Source: CAWDZK01 sp963726615 | GTDB lineage: Bacteria; Actinomycetota; Actinomycetes; JACCUZ01 | Direction of reading: 5' to 3' | Length of the DNA stretch: 64,000 nt | NCBI GenBank assembly: GCA_963726615.1 | Contig: CAVSCX010000003.1 | Location: 186,001-250,000 of the forward strand | Shown here: positions 29,246-37,989 of the stretch, piece after piece | Layout: each line of letters starts with the position of its first letter | Numbering within the stretch: position 1 is the first letter of the stretch | The notes under the pieces: model-generated | What the model was told of the DNA's origin: nothing | The model's input: only the letters and a program-made list of their open reading frames with translations | Database searches by the model: none | Position numbers and translations under genes: made by a program

Positions 29246-30472
29246 TCAGGCGAACACCAGCGGGTAGCCGGCCGAGCGCAGCCTGGCCAGCACCTGGTCG
29301 CAGTGCTCCTCGCCCCGGGTCTCGAGCTGCAGCCGCACCTCGACCTCGTCGACGGAGAGCCGGGCATCGGTGCGCATGTGCTCGACCTCGACCACGCTGG
29401 CCCCGGCCGCGGCCACCTCGGTGAGCAGCTCGACAAGCGCACCCGGCTTGTCCGAGATCCGCACCCGGAACGCGAGGAACCGGCCGGCCACCGCGAGGCC
29501 GTGCCGCAGCACCCGCATGAGCAGCAGCGGGTCGATGTTGCCGCCGGAGAGCACGACCACCACGGGAGGCTCGAAAGCCCGGGGGTCGTCCAGCAGGGCC
29601 GCGACACCGGCGGCACCAGCCGGCTCGACGACGAGCTTGGCGCGCTCCAGGCACAGCAGCAGCGCCCGTGACATCGACTCCTCCGAGACCGTGACGATCT
29701 CGTCGACGAGCTCGCGGACCAGGCGGAACGGAACGGTCCCCGGGCAGCCCACCGCGATGCCGTCGGCCATCGTGGTCATCCGGTCCAGCGGCACGGGGTG
29801 CCCCGCCGCGAGCGACGCCGGGTACGCCGCCGCGCTCTCCGCCTGCACGCCCACGACGCGCACGTCCGGCCTGGTCGACTTCACCGCCAGTGCGATCCCG
29901 GCGAGCAGCCCGCCTCCACCGGTGCACACCACAACCGTCCGGACGTCGGGCACCTGCTCGAGGATCTCCAGTCCCACCGTCCCCTGGCCGGCCACGATGT
30001 CGGGGTGGTCGAAGGGGTGCACCAGCACGGCGCCGGTCTCCTCGGCGAACGCCGTCGCCGAGGTGAGCGCCTCGTCGACCGACGACCCGGCGAACCGCAC
30101 GTCGGCGCCGTAGGCCCTGGTGGCCTGCACCTTGGGGATGGGGGCGCCCTCCGGCATGAACACCGTCGACCTCAGCCCGCGCAGCGACGCGGCGAGCGCC
30201 ACCCCCTGGGCATGGTTGCCCGCGCTGGCGGCGACAACGCCGCGTTCGCGCTCCTCGTCGGTCAGCCGGGCGATCCGGGTGTAGGCGCCACGGATCTTGA
30301 ACGAACCCGCCCGCTGGAGGTTCTCGCACTTGAGCCAGACCGGCCCGCCGACCCGCTCCGACAGCGGGCGCGAGCCCTGCACCGGCGTGTCCCTGATGAC
30401 GCCCTCGAGCAGTGCCCTGGCCGCCTTCACGTCGTCGACGCTCACCGGGAAGGGCTGGGAGGGCGTCGTCAT
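29246..30472 (-). CDS. ilvA: Threonine ammonia-lyase (threonine dehydratase)
   Basis: 408 aa. PLP enzyme forming 2-oxobutanoate from threonine. The PLP Lys is in AGSFKIRGAYTR and the phosphate-binding loop is GGGGLLAG. A single C-terminal ACT-like domain (~330-408, LAFRVRISDKPGALVELL) is present, as in short or catabolic forms. This could be biosynthetic (isoleucine) or catabolic. ATG 30472 is chosen from family alignment; a CACACT hexamer lies 6 nt upstream. Confidence 0.92.
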   Translation of the reverse strand: MTTPSQPFPVSVDDVKAARALLEGVIRDTPVQGSRPLSERVGGPVWLKCENLQRAGSFKIRGAYTRIARLTDEERERGVVAASAGNHAQGVALAASLRGLRSTVFMPEGAPIPKVQATRAYGADVRFAGSSVDEALTSATAFAEETGAVLVHPFDHPDIVAGQGTVGLEILEQVPDVRTVVVCTGGGGLLAGIALAVKSTRPDVRVVGVQAESAAAYPASLAAGHPVPLDRMTTMADGIAVGCPGTVPFRLVRELVDEIVTVSEESMSRALLLCLERAKLVVEPAGAAGVAALLDDPRAFEPPVVVVLSGGNIDPLLLMRVLRHGLAVAGRFLAFRVRISDKPGALVELLTEVAAAGASVVEVEHMRTDARLSVDEVEVRLQLETRGEEHCDQVLARLRSAGYPLVFA

Positions 30473-30497
30473 GTGGGCAGTGTGCCAGGGGCGCGGG

Positions 30498-31688
30498 TCA
30501 GGGCCGGTCCAGGAAGGCCAGCACCGAGGCGGTGAAGCCGTGCAGGTGGCTGCGTCCCGCGACGGGCCCGATCTCGCCGGCCGCGAAGAAACCGGCGACA
30601 CCGGCTGTGCGCAGTCCCGCCCGCACCGCCAGGACGTCGTGGTCGGCGGTGCCGAACAGACCGGCGCCCCGGCCGGTGCAGCTGAACAGCAGCGCACCTG
30701 CCACGTCGCCGGGCACCTCCGCGAGCCGGGCCTCGAGGTCGAGGTCGGCGCTCGCGCCGTCGCGGACCTGGAGCTGCACGGTCCGGCCGACCTCGACCAC
30801 GTCGCCGACGACCAGCCCCTGCCGCGCGGCGTCGGCACCGACGACGCCACGCACGAGGAAGTCGCCCAGGCCGTGCTCGTCGGCGTACTCGTCCATGGCG
30901 ACACCCAGGTGCAGCCCGCCGCTCACCATCGCCTGCTCGGCGGGTGGCAGCGACGCGAGCACCTCCTCCAGCTTCGCCACGGCCGGCCGGCCGGCAAGAC
31001 CCAGCAGCACGTTGCCGTCGGCGGCGGTCACGGTCATGGTCGGGCCGACCGGCCGGCAGCCCTGGCTCACGACGGGCACCGGGGCGACGTCCCCGCCGAG
31101 GACCACGCCGACGGCGCCGCGGTCGCGCACGACCTCGTCGACGAGCAGGCGCGTCGACCCCGCACCCCGCAGCCCCGACGCGTTGCCGCCGCTGATCGGC
31201 AGGCCGGGCAGCGCCTCGTTGGCCTGCTCGACGAAACCGTCGACCGGGAAGGAGAACGGGTCCACGAGCATGACGGCCGCGCGGTCGTCCTCGCGGCGCA
31301 CGGGCATGCCGACGACCGCGATCGACTCCGAGCTGCGCAGCACCTCGAGGTGGTACGAGCGCAGCGTCACGCCGGGCAGGCTGCCCACCCAGACGCTGAC
31401 CGACGAGGTGAGCTCGACCCCACGGCCTCCCCCGATGACCCCCGCCGCGCTGCAGCCGAGCGCCGTGGTCGCCCCGGACAGCTCGCCGGCCCGCTCCAGC
31501 GCCGCCGCCACGTCGTCCGGCTCGGGGCCGCAGACGAAGACGAGGGCCAGGTCGGGGGCGGCGCCGTTGAGGGCGAGAAGGGCGTCCCGCGTCGCCGAGC
31601 CGGCCGCGCGCACCAGGTCGGCGTCGACCGCCAGGCCGTCGCCGCATCGCACACCGGCCCGGCTCCTGGTCCGGCTGCTCGTCCGCAC
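30498..31688 (-). CDS. FIST-domain sensor protein
   Basis: 396 aa. FIST N and FIST C domains: APDLALVFVCGPEPDDV and ALGCSAAGVIGGG (N), and LHLGVAMDEYADEHGLGDFL, CTGRGAGLFGTADHD and GFFAAGEIGPVAGRSHLHGF (C). FIST proteins are predicted small-ligand (possibly amino acid) sensors, usually linked to signalling. This copy has no fused output domain. GTG 31688 follows a GGATGGGGGG tract. Divergent from the MoxR-like gene, with overlapping upstream regions. Confidence 0.88.
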   Translation of the reverse strand: MRTSSRTRSRAGVRCGDGLAVDADLVRAAGSATRDALLALNGAAPDLALVFVCGPEPDDVAAALERAGELSGATTALGCSAAGVIGGGRGVELTSSVSVWVGSLPGVTLRSYHLEVLRSSESIAVVGMPVRREDDRAAVMLVDPFSFPVDGFVEQANEALPGLPISGGNASGLRGAGSTRLLVDEVVRDRGAVGVVLGGDVAPVPVVSQGCRPVGPTMTVTAADGNVLLGLAGRPAVAKLEEVLASLPPAEQAMVSGGLHLGVAMDEYADEHGLGDFLVRGVVGADAARQGLVVGDVVEVGRTVQLQVRDGASADLDLEARLAEVPGDVAGALLFSCTGRGAGLFGTADHDVLAVRAGLRTAGVAGFFAAGEIGPVAGRSHLHGFTASVLAFLDRP

Positions 31689-31758
31689 CCCCCCATCCTG
31701 ACCGGTCGCGGGGCGGCCGACCTGGGAAACGGCGACCGCCCGACGTACGGTCGAGGAC

Positions 31759-33156
31759 GTGCCCGAGCGACCCACCGCCACGACCCTGGCCAAGCTGCGC
31801 GTGAGCGGCCACACCTACCGCCCGGTGAAGACCGAGGTCCGCGAGAACCTCCTCGACCTGCTGCGCTCCGGCCGGCCCCGCTTCGAGGGGATCGTCGGCT
31901 TCGACGAGACCGTGCTGCCGGCGCTGGAGCGGGCGCTGCTCGCCGGGCACGACGTCGTGCTGCTGGGCGAGCGCGGCCAGGGCAAGACCCGGCTGATCCG
32001 CACCCTCACGACTCTGCTGGACGAGTGGTCGCCGGTCGTCGACGGCTGCGAGATCAACGACCACCCGGAGGTGCCGGTCTGTGCCCGCTGCCGCAGGTTG
32101 CACGCCGAGCTCGGCGACGACCTGCCGGTCGGCTGGCGGCACCGCAGCGAGCGGTACGGCGAGAAGCTGGCCACGCCGGACACCTCGGTCGGCGACCTGA
32201 TCGGCGACATCGACCCGGTGAAGGTCGCGGAGGGCCGCACCCTGGGCGACCCCGAGACCGTGCACTACGGACTGGTCCCCCGCACCAACCGCGGCATCTT
32301 CGCCATCAACGAGCTGCCCGACCTCGCCGAGCGGATCCAGGTCTCGCTGCTCAACGTGCTCGAGGAGCGCGACATCCAGGTGCGCGGCTACGCGTTGCGG
32401 TTGCCGCTCGACGTCCTGCTGGTGGCAAGCGCCAACCCCGAGGACTACACGAACCGCGGGCGCATCATCACCCCGCTCAAGGACCGGTTCGGTGCCGAGA
32501 TCCGGACGCACTACCCGGACCTGCTCGAGGACGAGATCGGCGTGATCCGCCAGGAGGCAGAGCCGGCGGCGCTGGTGCCGGACTTCCTGGTCGAGATCCT
32601 GGCCCGCTTCACCCGGCACGTCCGCGAGTCGCCGGCCGTCGACGCGCGGTCCGGGGTCTCGGCGCGTTTCGGCGTCGCCGCCACCGAGACCGCTGCCGCG
32701 TCGGCGCTGCGCCGGTCGGCGCTGACCGGGGAGGCGCCGGCGGTGGCCCGCGTCTGCGACCTTCCATCGGTCGTGCCGAGCCTGCTGGGCAAGGTGGAGT
32801 TCGAGGTCGACGAGGAGGGCCGCGAGGCCGAGGTGCTCGCGCACCTGCTGCGCAAGGCGACCGCCGAGACCTTCCGGCACCACCTCGGCGCCTCGGACCT
32901 GAAGGCCCTCATCGAGAGGTTCGACGAGGGGCTGGTCGTCGACAGCGGCGACCTGGTGCCCGGGCGCCGGCTGCTCGAGCAGGTCGGGCCGCTCCCCGGC
33001 CTGGCGCACGTGCTCGACCTCCTCGGCGTCGACGAGGGCGCCGAGACGCCGGAGCTCGCGGCCGCCGGCCTTGAGTTCGCGCTGGAGGGCCTGTTCCTCA
33101 ACCGGCGCATCAGCAAGGACGACAGCCCCGCCGGCGGCATCCGCTACGGGTCGTAG
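31759..33156 (+). CDS. MoxR/magnesium-chelatase-like AAA+ ATPase
   Basis: 465 aa. Walker A GERGQGKTRL (about residue 71) is followed by an insert with Cys/His pairs (CEINDHPEVPVCARCRRLH) that may bind zinc. The Walker B/sensor region contains GIFAINELPDLAERIQVSLL and LVASANPEDY. Such ATPases remodel protein complexes with a vWA partner, which is the next gene, 4 nt away. GTG 31759 has TACGGT (31746-31751) 7 nt upstream, so the pair is probably leaderless. Confidence 0.92.
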   Translation: MPERPTATTLAKLRVSGHTYRPVKTEVRENLLDLLRSGRPRFEGIVGFDETVLPALERALLAGHDVVLLGERGQGKTRLIRTLTTLLDEWSPVVDGCEINDHPEVPVCARCRRLHAELGDDLPVGWRHRSERYGEKLATPDTSVGDLIGDIDPVKVAEGRTLGDPETVHYGLVPRTNRGIFAINELPDLAERIQVSLLNVLEERDIQVRGYALRLPLDVLLVASANPEDYTNRGRIITPLKDRFGAEIRTHYPDLLEDEIGVIRQEAEPAALVPDFLVEILARFTRHVRESPAVDARSGVSARFGVAATETAAASALRRSALTGEAPAVARVCDLPSVVPSLLGKVEFEVDEEGREAEVLAHLLRKATAETFRHHLGASDLKALIERFDEGLVVDSGDLVPGRRLLEQVGPLPGLAHVLDLLGVDEGAETPELAAAGLEFALEGLFLNRRISKDDSPAGGIRYGS

Positions 33157-33160
33157 TCCG

Positions 33161-35155
33161 GTGCCACGCCGTTCCGGCAGCAGGGGTTACCGCTATGGCA
33201 GCTGGCACGACGGACCCGACCCGCTCGCGCCGCCGTACGACGTCCGGCGGGCGCTCGACCGGCTCGGCGACGACATCCTGGCCGGGTCGACGGCGCGGGA
33301 CGCGCTGCGCCGGCTCCTGCGCCGCGGCGACGACACGGCGGGCCCGCGCGGCCTGGACGACATGCTCCGGCGGATCCGCGAGCAGCGCCGGCAGCTGCGG
33401 GAGCAGGGCCGGCTCGGCGGGACGCTCGACGAGGTCCGCCGGCTGATCGACACCGCCGTCGGGCAGGAACGGTCGGCGCTGTTCCCCGACCCGTCCGACG
33501 ACGCGCGGTTCCGCGAGGCGAGCCTGGACGCCCTGCCGGCCGACCCCGCCCGCGCCGTCCGCCAGCTGGAGAGCTACGACTGGCAGTCACCCGAGGCGGC
33601 CGAGACCTTCGAGCAGGTGAAGGACCTGCTGCGCCGGGAGGTCCTGGACACCCAGTTCCGCGGCATGAAGGACGCGCTGGAGAACCCTGATCCGGAGGCG
33701 ATGGCCCGGATCAAGGACATGATGGCGGGTCTCAACGCGATGCTCGCCGCGGACGCCAGGGGCGAGCACACCCAGGAGCAGTTCGACGAGTTCATGGGCA
33801 GCTACGGCGACATGTTCCCCGACAACCCCCGTGACCTCGACGAGCTCGTCGACTCGCTGGCCCGCCGGGCTGCCGCCGCAGAGCGGATGATGCGCTCGAT
33901 GTCTCCGCAGCAGCGTGAGGAGCTCGCCGCGCTGATGGCCGGCGCGCTGGAGGACATGGACCTGGCCCGCGAGATGGCCCAGCTGAACGAGGCGCTGCGG
34001 GCCCGTCGGCCCGACCTCGACTGGCGCAGCCGCGAGCGGATGGAGGGCGACGAGGCCATGGGCGCCGGCGAGGGGACCAGCGCGCTGCAGGACCTGGCCG
34101 ACCTCGACGAGCTCGAGTCGACCCTGGGGCAGGACTACCCGGGCGCCAGTCTGGAGGACGTCGACGAGGAGGCGGTGCGACGCGCGCTCGGCCGCGGGGC
34201 CGGGGACGACCTGCGTGAGCTGCGCCGGCTCGAGCGCGAGCTGGAGGAGCAGGGGTACCTCAACCGGTCGGGCGACCGGCTGGACCTCACCGCGAAGGCC
34301 GTGCGCCGGCTCGGTCAGACCGCGCTGAGGCACGTGTTCGCCGACCTCCGTTCGGCCGGCCGTGGCGGCCACGACGTGCCGGACGCCGGCCAGTCCGGCG
34401 AGCTCACCGGCGCCAGCCGACAGTGGCAGTTCGGGGACGAGCAGCCGCTCGACGTCGTCCGGACGCTGACCAACGCTGTCCGTGCCGGCCGGGTGCGGCC
34501 CGGCAGCGGTGCGGGCATCCGGCTGGCGACCGAGGACTTCGAGGTCGCCGAGACCGACCGGCGTACGTCGGCCGCCGTCTGCCTGCTCGTCGACCTGTCG
34601 TACTCGATGGTGCTGCGCGACACGTGGGGCGCGGCGAAGGCGACGACGCTGGCCCTGCAGGCGCTGGTGTCCGGCCAGTTCCCGCAGGACGCGCTGACGA
34701 TCATCGGGTTCTCGTCGTACGCGCGGACGCTGTCGGCGACCGAGCTTGCCGGGCTCGACGCCGACTACGTGCAGGGCACGAACCTCCAGCACGCGCTCAT
34801 GTTGGCCGGGCACTTCCTCGACAAGCACCCCGACCACGAGCCGGTCGTGCTGGTGGTCACCGACGGCGAGCCGACGGCGCACCTGCTCCCCGGCGGCCGG
34901 CCGTTCTTCGCTTGGCCGCCGGAGCCCGAGACCCTCACGGCGACGGTGGTCGAGGTCGACCGGATGACCCGGCGCGGCGCGACGCTCAACGTCTTCCAGC
35001 TCGACGACGACCCGCGGCTCACGGCCTTCATGCAGGACCTCGCGCGGCGCAACGGCGGTCGGGTGCTGCTGCCTGACCCGCGCCGGCTCGGTCAGTTCGT
35101 CGTCAGCGACTACCTGTCCCGGCGGACCGGCCGCCGCTCGCGCGGGGCGGGCTGA
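33161..35155 (+). CDS. von Willebrand factor A domain protein, partner of the AAA+ ATPase
   Basis: 664 aa. A long charged helical N-terminal part (~1-420) precedes a C-terminal vWA domain. The MIDAS motif is DLSYSMVL with VTDGEPTAH downstream and a TNLQHAL threonine, so metal binding looks intact. ATPase/vWA pairs of this kind act as chaperones for metallo- or stress-related targets. GTG 33161 begins 4 nt after the ATPase stop. Target unknown. Confidence 0.9.
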   Translation: MPRRSGSRGYRYGSWHDGPDPLAPPYDVRRALDRLGDDILAGSTARDALRRLLRRGDDTAGPRGLDDMLRRIREQRRQLREQGRLGGTLDEVRRLIDTAVGQERSALFPDPSDDARFREASLDALPADPARAVRQLESYDWQSPEAAETFEQVKDLLRREVLDTQFRGMKDALENPDPEAMARIKDMMAGLNAMLAADARGEHTQEQFDEFMGSYGDMFPDNPRDLDELVDSLARRAAAAERMMRSMSPQQREELAALMAGALEDMDLAREMAQLNEALRARRPDLDWRSRERMEGDEAMGAGEGTSALQDLADLDELESTLGQDYPGASLEDVDEEAVRRALGRGAGDDLRELRRLERELEEQGYLNRSGDRLDLTAKAVRRLGQTALRHVFADLRSAGRGGHDVPDAGQSGELTGASRQWQFGDEQPLDVVRTLTNAVRAGRVRPGSGAGIRLATEDFEVAETDRRTSAAVCLLVDLSYSMVLRDTWGAAKATTLALQALVSGQFPQDALTIIGFSSYARTLSATELAGLDADYVQGTNLQHALMLAGHFLDKHPDHEPVVLVVTDGEPTAHLLPGGRPFFAWPPEPETLTATVVEVDRMTRRGATLNVFQLDDDPRLTAFMQDLARRNGGRVLLPDPRRLGQFVVSDYLSRRTGRRSRGAG

Positions 35156-35305
35156 GTGACGGCGCCGCGCCTGTTCGGGATCCCGGCGCGGAACTCGCCC
35201 GTCGGGGTGCCGTCGTGTGGGAGCTGGACCTGGCCGATCTCACCCCAGACCCGCAGGCTCCGCCCGAGGTCGCGACCGGCTGGTAGCGGCTGTTCACACC
35301 CGGGC
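35156..35305. other. Intergenic stretch after the vWA gene
   Basis: No gene is supported here. A frame ending at 35286 reads VVWELDLADLTPDP near its end and looks protein-like, but it has no start codon or upstream homology signal; it may be a gene remnant. GTTCAC (35292-35297) forms an inverted repeat with GTGAAC (35335-35340) around the promoter at 35306-35335. Confidence 0.4.
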
Positions 35306-35335
35306 TCAAGCGTCCGGGCCGGATGTCCGATACAG
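35306..35335 (+). promoter_or_regulatory. Sigma28-like promoter of the MVEDDFGPWDD unit
   Basis: TCAAG (35306-35310) and CCGATACAG (35327-35335) are 16 nt apart. Apart from one nucleotide of spacing, this is the same element as at 21149-21177. The TACAGT inside it could also serve as a sigma70 -10. The element is flanked by GTTCAC/GTGAAC inverted repeats. Confidence 0.58.
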
Positions 35336-35537
35336 TGAACGGCAGCAGCCCACCCAGTGGCTGCCCGGAGCGCTCGCAGTCGAGTGCCCGGTCCCCGGCC
35401 CCAACGAGGGCGCGACGTCACCCCCGCGGCAACCGCGTGCAGGGCTCGTCGTACCCGGGGCAGGACACGCAGAAGCCGTCGACGCGGACCCGTGAGTGAT
35501 GCGGGTCGCCGGTGGCGCACCACGGAAGGAGACCAAC

Positions 35538-35573
35538 ATGGTCGAGGACGACTTCGGTCCCTGGGACGACTGA
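35538..35573 (+). CDS. 11-residue peptide MVEDDFGPWDD
   Basis: ATG 35538 follows GGAAGGAG at 35524-35531, with 6 nt between, one of the best ribosome binding sites in the window. The ORF MVEDDFGPWDD stops at TGA 35571-35573. The peptide is strongly acidic with a central FGPW. A perfect 15-bp terminator hairpin begins 42 nt after the stop, and a promoter-like element lies ~200 nt upstream. This is a self-contained unit not derived from the neighbouring genes. Function unknown; could be a secreted or regulatory micropeptide, or a translated leader. Confidence 0.5.
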   Translation: MVEDDFGPWDD

Positions 35574-35615
35574 CCCAGGACGACAGACGGGCCCGAAGGG
35601 CCCACCGATCGAACC

Positions 35616-35649
35616 GACGCCCCGCCCGGCACCAGCCGGGCGGGGCGTC
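35616..35649 (+). terminator. Strong hairpin terminator after the micropeptide ORF
   Basis: Arms GACGCCCCGCCCGGC (35616-35630) and GCCGGGCGGGGCGTC (35635-35649) are perfectly complementary over 15 bp with an ACCA loop. No U-tract follows, as usual in high-GC actinobacteria. A smaller GGGCCC-GAA-GGGCCC hairpin precedes it (35590-35604). It can also serve the minus strand. Confidence 0.8.
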
Positions 35650-35697
35650 GTCGTCTGCGCGACAGCGGGCCGCCCCGAGCCCGTGAGGCAGCAAGGG

Positions 35698-36024
35698 TCA
35701 GGGCAGCAGGGTCAGGCTGGGGATCGGTGCCGGCAGGGTCGGCACCGGCGGAACGGCCGGAGAGGGCGGTCCGCCCGTCGCGGTTGCGGTGGGCACCGGC
35801 AGGGGCAGCCCGGACCCGGGTGGTGGCGGGACGGGCGCGGAGGGGGGCGGCGGCGGGGAGGCGGGCGGTGCACTGGCCGGCGGCGTCCCGGGCCGGGGTG
35901 CGGCCGGGCCGGTGCTGCCGGCGGCGCTGGTCGGCCGGTGCCGCTCCCGGGCGACGGGACGCTCCGCACGCCTGCGGTGCGCCGGGCCGTGCCGGCCGTC
36001 GGTGACGCGGCAGACGCCGGGCAC
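35698..36024 (-). CDS. Hypothetical proline-rich protein
   Basis: 108 aa from GTG 36024. The first ~45 residues are Arg/Ala-rich without a signal peptide; the rest is Pro/Ala/Thr low complexity (SAPVPPPPGSGLPLPVPTAT, ending SLTLLP). The third-position pattern of the proline stretch suggests a coding origin, but there is no ribosome binding site or family support, and other frames are also open. It may be a decayed or spurious gene. Confidence 0.3.
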   Translation of the reverse strand: MPGVCRVTDGRHGPAHRRRAERPVARERHRPTSAAGSTGPAAPRPGTPPASAPPASPPPPPSAPVPPPPGSGLPLPVPTATATGGPPSPAVPPVPTLPAPIPSLTLLP

Positions 36025-36053
36025 GGCTCACGCGGGCCTCCAAGCAGGGACGT

Positions 36054-36107
36054 GGACACCGGGGATGGTGTCCTTCCCGGCTATTCCGGTCAAATCGGTG
36101 TTATAGG
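36054..36107 (+). promoter_or_regulatory. Inverted repeat and TATAGG hexamer upstream of the MFS gene
   Basis: GGACACC-GGGGAT-GGTGTCC (36054-36073) is a perfect 7-6-7 inverted repeat. TATAGG (36102-36107) lies in an unusually AT-rich stretch 53 nt before GTG 36161. The pair could be a promoter and operator for the transporter or for the minus strand. The MFS gene also has a closer leaderless -10 (TACCGT, 36149-36154). Confidence 0.4.
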
Positions 36108-36160
36108 GCTCACATCCTCCCACCGCGGAAGCTGATCCACTGCTTGGCTACCGTCACCGC

Positions 36161-37414
36161 GTGACTCCGCCCACCGAGGGCGTCCGCCGGTTCGGACGCA
36201 ACCCGCTGAACGGGCTGCCGCGGGAGGTCGGGGTGCTCACCGCCGTCGCTTTCGCCGTCGCGGTCGGCTTCGGGGTGGTCGCCCCGGCGATCCCCCTGTA
36301 CGCGCGGGAGTTCGGTGTCGGCCGGACCGCGGCCGGTGCCGTCATCTCGGCGTTCGCCTTCATGCGGTTGGTCTCTGCGCTGAGCAGCGGACGGCTGGTC
36401 AACCGGATCGGCGAGCGGCTGGTGCTGGCAGTCGGCATCGGCATCGTGGCTGTGAGCAGTGCCCTCGCCGGTCTGGCCCAGTCCTACACCCAGCTGCTCC
36501 TGCTGCGCGGTGTCGGTGGCATCGGCTCGGCGATGTTCACGGTGTCGGCCATCTCGCTGCTGCTCCGGGTGGTCGACGCCGATCAGCGCGGCCGGGCCAC
36601 CGGGATGTGGCAGTCCGGCTTCCTGATCGGTGCCATCGCCGGACCGGCGATCGGCGGGCCGCTGACCGCGATCTCGCTGCGGGCACCGTTCTTCGTCTAC
36701 GCCGGGACGCTTGCCGTGGCGGGTGGCATCGGCCTGCTCTTCCTCACCAGGGCCTCGCTGCACGACGTCGACCCGGCCACCGCAGCAGCGCCCGCGGTGA
36801 CGCTGCCACAAGCGCTGAGGGTCTCCGGCTACCGCGCCGCGCTGACCTCCAACCTCGGCGCCGGCTGGGCTTTGTTCGGCGTCCGGAGCTCGCTGATCCC
36901 GCTGTTCGTCACCGAGGGCATCGGGGCGTCGGCAACCTGGATCGGCATCGGCTTCTTCGTCTCGGCCGCGGCCCAGGGCGGCCTGCTGCTCGTTGCCGGC
37001 TCGTACGCGGACCGGGTGGGGCGCCGCCCGGCCCTGATGATCGGCGGTGCCGCGACGACGCTGTCGATGGTCGCCGTCGCGGTCAGCGACTCGCTGGTCG
37101 CCTACACGGTGGCGATGGCGGTGTTCGGCGCCGGCTCCGCCTTCCTGTCCGTGGCACCGAGCGCTGTGGTCGGCGACGTGGTGCACGGCCGCGGCGGCAC
37201 TGTGGTCGCGGCCTTCCAGATGTCGGCGGACCTGGGAGCGGTCGTCGGCCCGCTCGCCGCGGGCTGGCTCGCGGACAGCTACTCGTTCGGCGCCGCGTTC
37301 GGCGTGACCGCCGCGGTCCTCGCCGCCGGGCTGGTCACCGCGGTGCTGTCGACCGAGACCCGGCACCGGCCGGAAGACCGCGATCCCGAGCCCGCTCCTG
37401 GCACGACGGGCTGA
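36161..37414 (+). CDS. Major facilitator superfamily transporter
   Basis: 417 aa with about twelve transmembrane helices. The MFS motif A loop is seen as SGRLVNRIGERLVL and, in the second half, GSYADRVGRRPALM, typical of drug:proton antiporters (DHA1). Substrate unknown. GTG 36161 has TACCGT (36149-36154) 6 nt upstream, suggesting leaderless translation. No ligand-specific regulator is adjacent. Confidence 0.92.
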   Translation: MTPPTEGVRRFGRNPLNGLPREVGVLTAVAFAVAVGFGVVAPAIPLYAREFGVGRTAAGAVISAFAFMRLVSALSSGRLVNRIGERLVLAVGIGIVAVSSALAGLAQSYTQLLLLRGVGGIGSAMFTVSAISLLLRVVDADQRGRATGMWQSGFLIGAIAGPAIGGPLTAISLRAPFFVYAGTLAVAGGIGLLFLTRASLHDVDPATAAAPAVTLPQALRVSGYRAALTSNLGAGWALFGVRSSLIPLFVTEGIGASATWIGIGFFVSAAAQGGLLLVAGSYADRVGRRPALMIGGAATTLSMVAVAVSDSLVAYTVAMAVFGAGSAFLSVAPSAVVGDVVHGRGGTVVAAFQMSADLGAVVGPLAAGWLADSYSFGAAFGVTAAVLAAGLVTAVLSTETRHRPEDRDPEPAPGTTG

Positions 37415-37493
37415 GCGGGACGCGTTCTCACAGTCACGAGCGAGGCCGTCCGGTCAGGCCGTACCCGTCAGTGGCCAGCCGTAGCGTTGCGGC

Positions 37494-37826
37494 ATGGCGA
37501 CAGTCGGGATCTTCGAGTTCTCGGCGGAGATCTGGCGGCATCCCGGGGCCTCCGGCTGGTACTTCGTCTCGTTGCCGAGCGATGTCAGCGCAGACATCAC
37601 CGACCTCACGGCCGGGTCCCGACGCGGGTTCGGTTCAGTGCCCGTCGCCGCGACGGTGGGGGGCACGGTGTGGCGGACCTCGATCTTCCCGGACCGCAGC
37701 CGGGGCACGTACCTCCTGCCGGTGAAGCAGGGGGTACGGGCGGCTGAGCGCCTGGACGCCGGTGACCAGGCACAGGTGACGTTGGAGCTTGCCGACCTCC
37801 AGAACGACCGGGCCGCCAACCGCTGA
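37494..37826 (+). CDS. DUF1905 domain protein
   Basis: 110 aa. The DUF1905 fold is recognised from FEFSAEIWRHPGASGWYFVS, then GFGSVPVAATVGGTVWRTSI and TYLLPVKQGVR. These small beta-barrel proteins are of unknown function. ATG 37494 has TAGCGT (37482-37487) exactly 6 nt upstream, so it is probably monocistronic and leaderless. Confidence 0.9.
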   Translation: MATVGIFEFSAEIWRHPGASGWYFVSLPSDVSADITDLTAGSRRGFGSVPVAATVGGTVWRTSIFPDRSRGTYLLPVKQGVRAAERLDAGDQAQVTLELADLQNDRAANR

Positions 37827-37989
37827 GACCCGCTGGACCGGCACATGCCCGACCAAGCCGCTAAGCGCCGCTCTACGACAGGCGCTGGTGCTGGCGCCCT
37901 GGGTGCCCGCCGAAGGCGTTGCGTGCCATGGGTTTCCGAGCGCTCGGTCGGCAGGGTTTGTGTCCGGGGTCGCTCATAGGTTTTGCCGT

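Larger units (their letters stand above)
35341..35649 (+). ncRNA. Predicted free-standing ~300-nt transcript with small ORF and terminator
   Basis: Between the promoter (35306-35335) and terminator (35616-35649) lies a GC-rich leader of about 195 nt that begins with a GGCAGC...GCTGCC hairpin (35341-35365). It has a second GACCCG...CGGGTC hairpin just before a strong GGAAGGAG site and an 11-codon ORF. It may be a dual-function small RNA, a leader, or simply a peptide mRNA. It matches no RNA family I can recognise. Confidence 0.5.

Noticed and set aside
35156..35286. Gene ending VVWELDLADLTPDP after the vWA gene
   Set aside because: The frame has no credible start codon, its upstream part lies inside the vWA gene in another frame, and no family was recognised. 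It may be a remnant.
35341..35537. c-di-GMP or cobalamin riboswitch in the micropeptide leader
   Set aside because: CACGCAGAAGCC loosely recalls GEMM and CCCGC recalls a B12 element, but the other conserved blocks and stems are missing.
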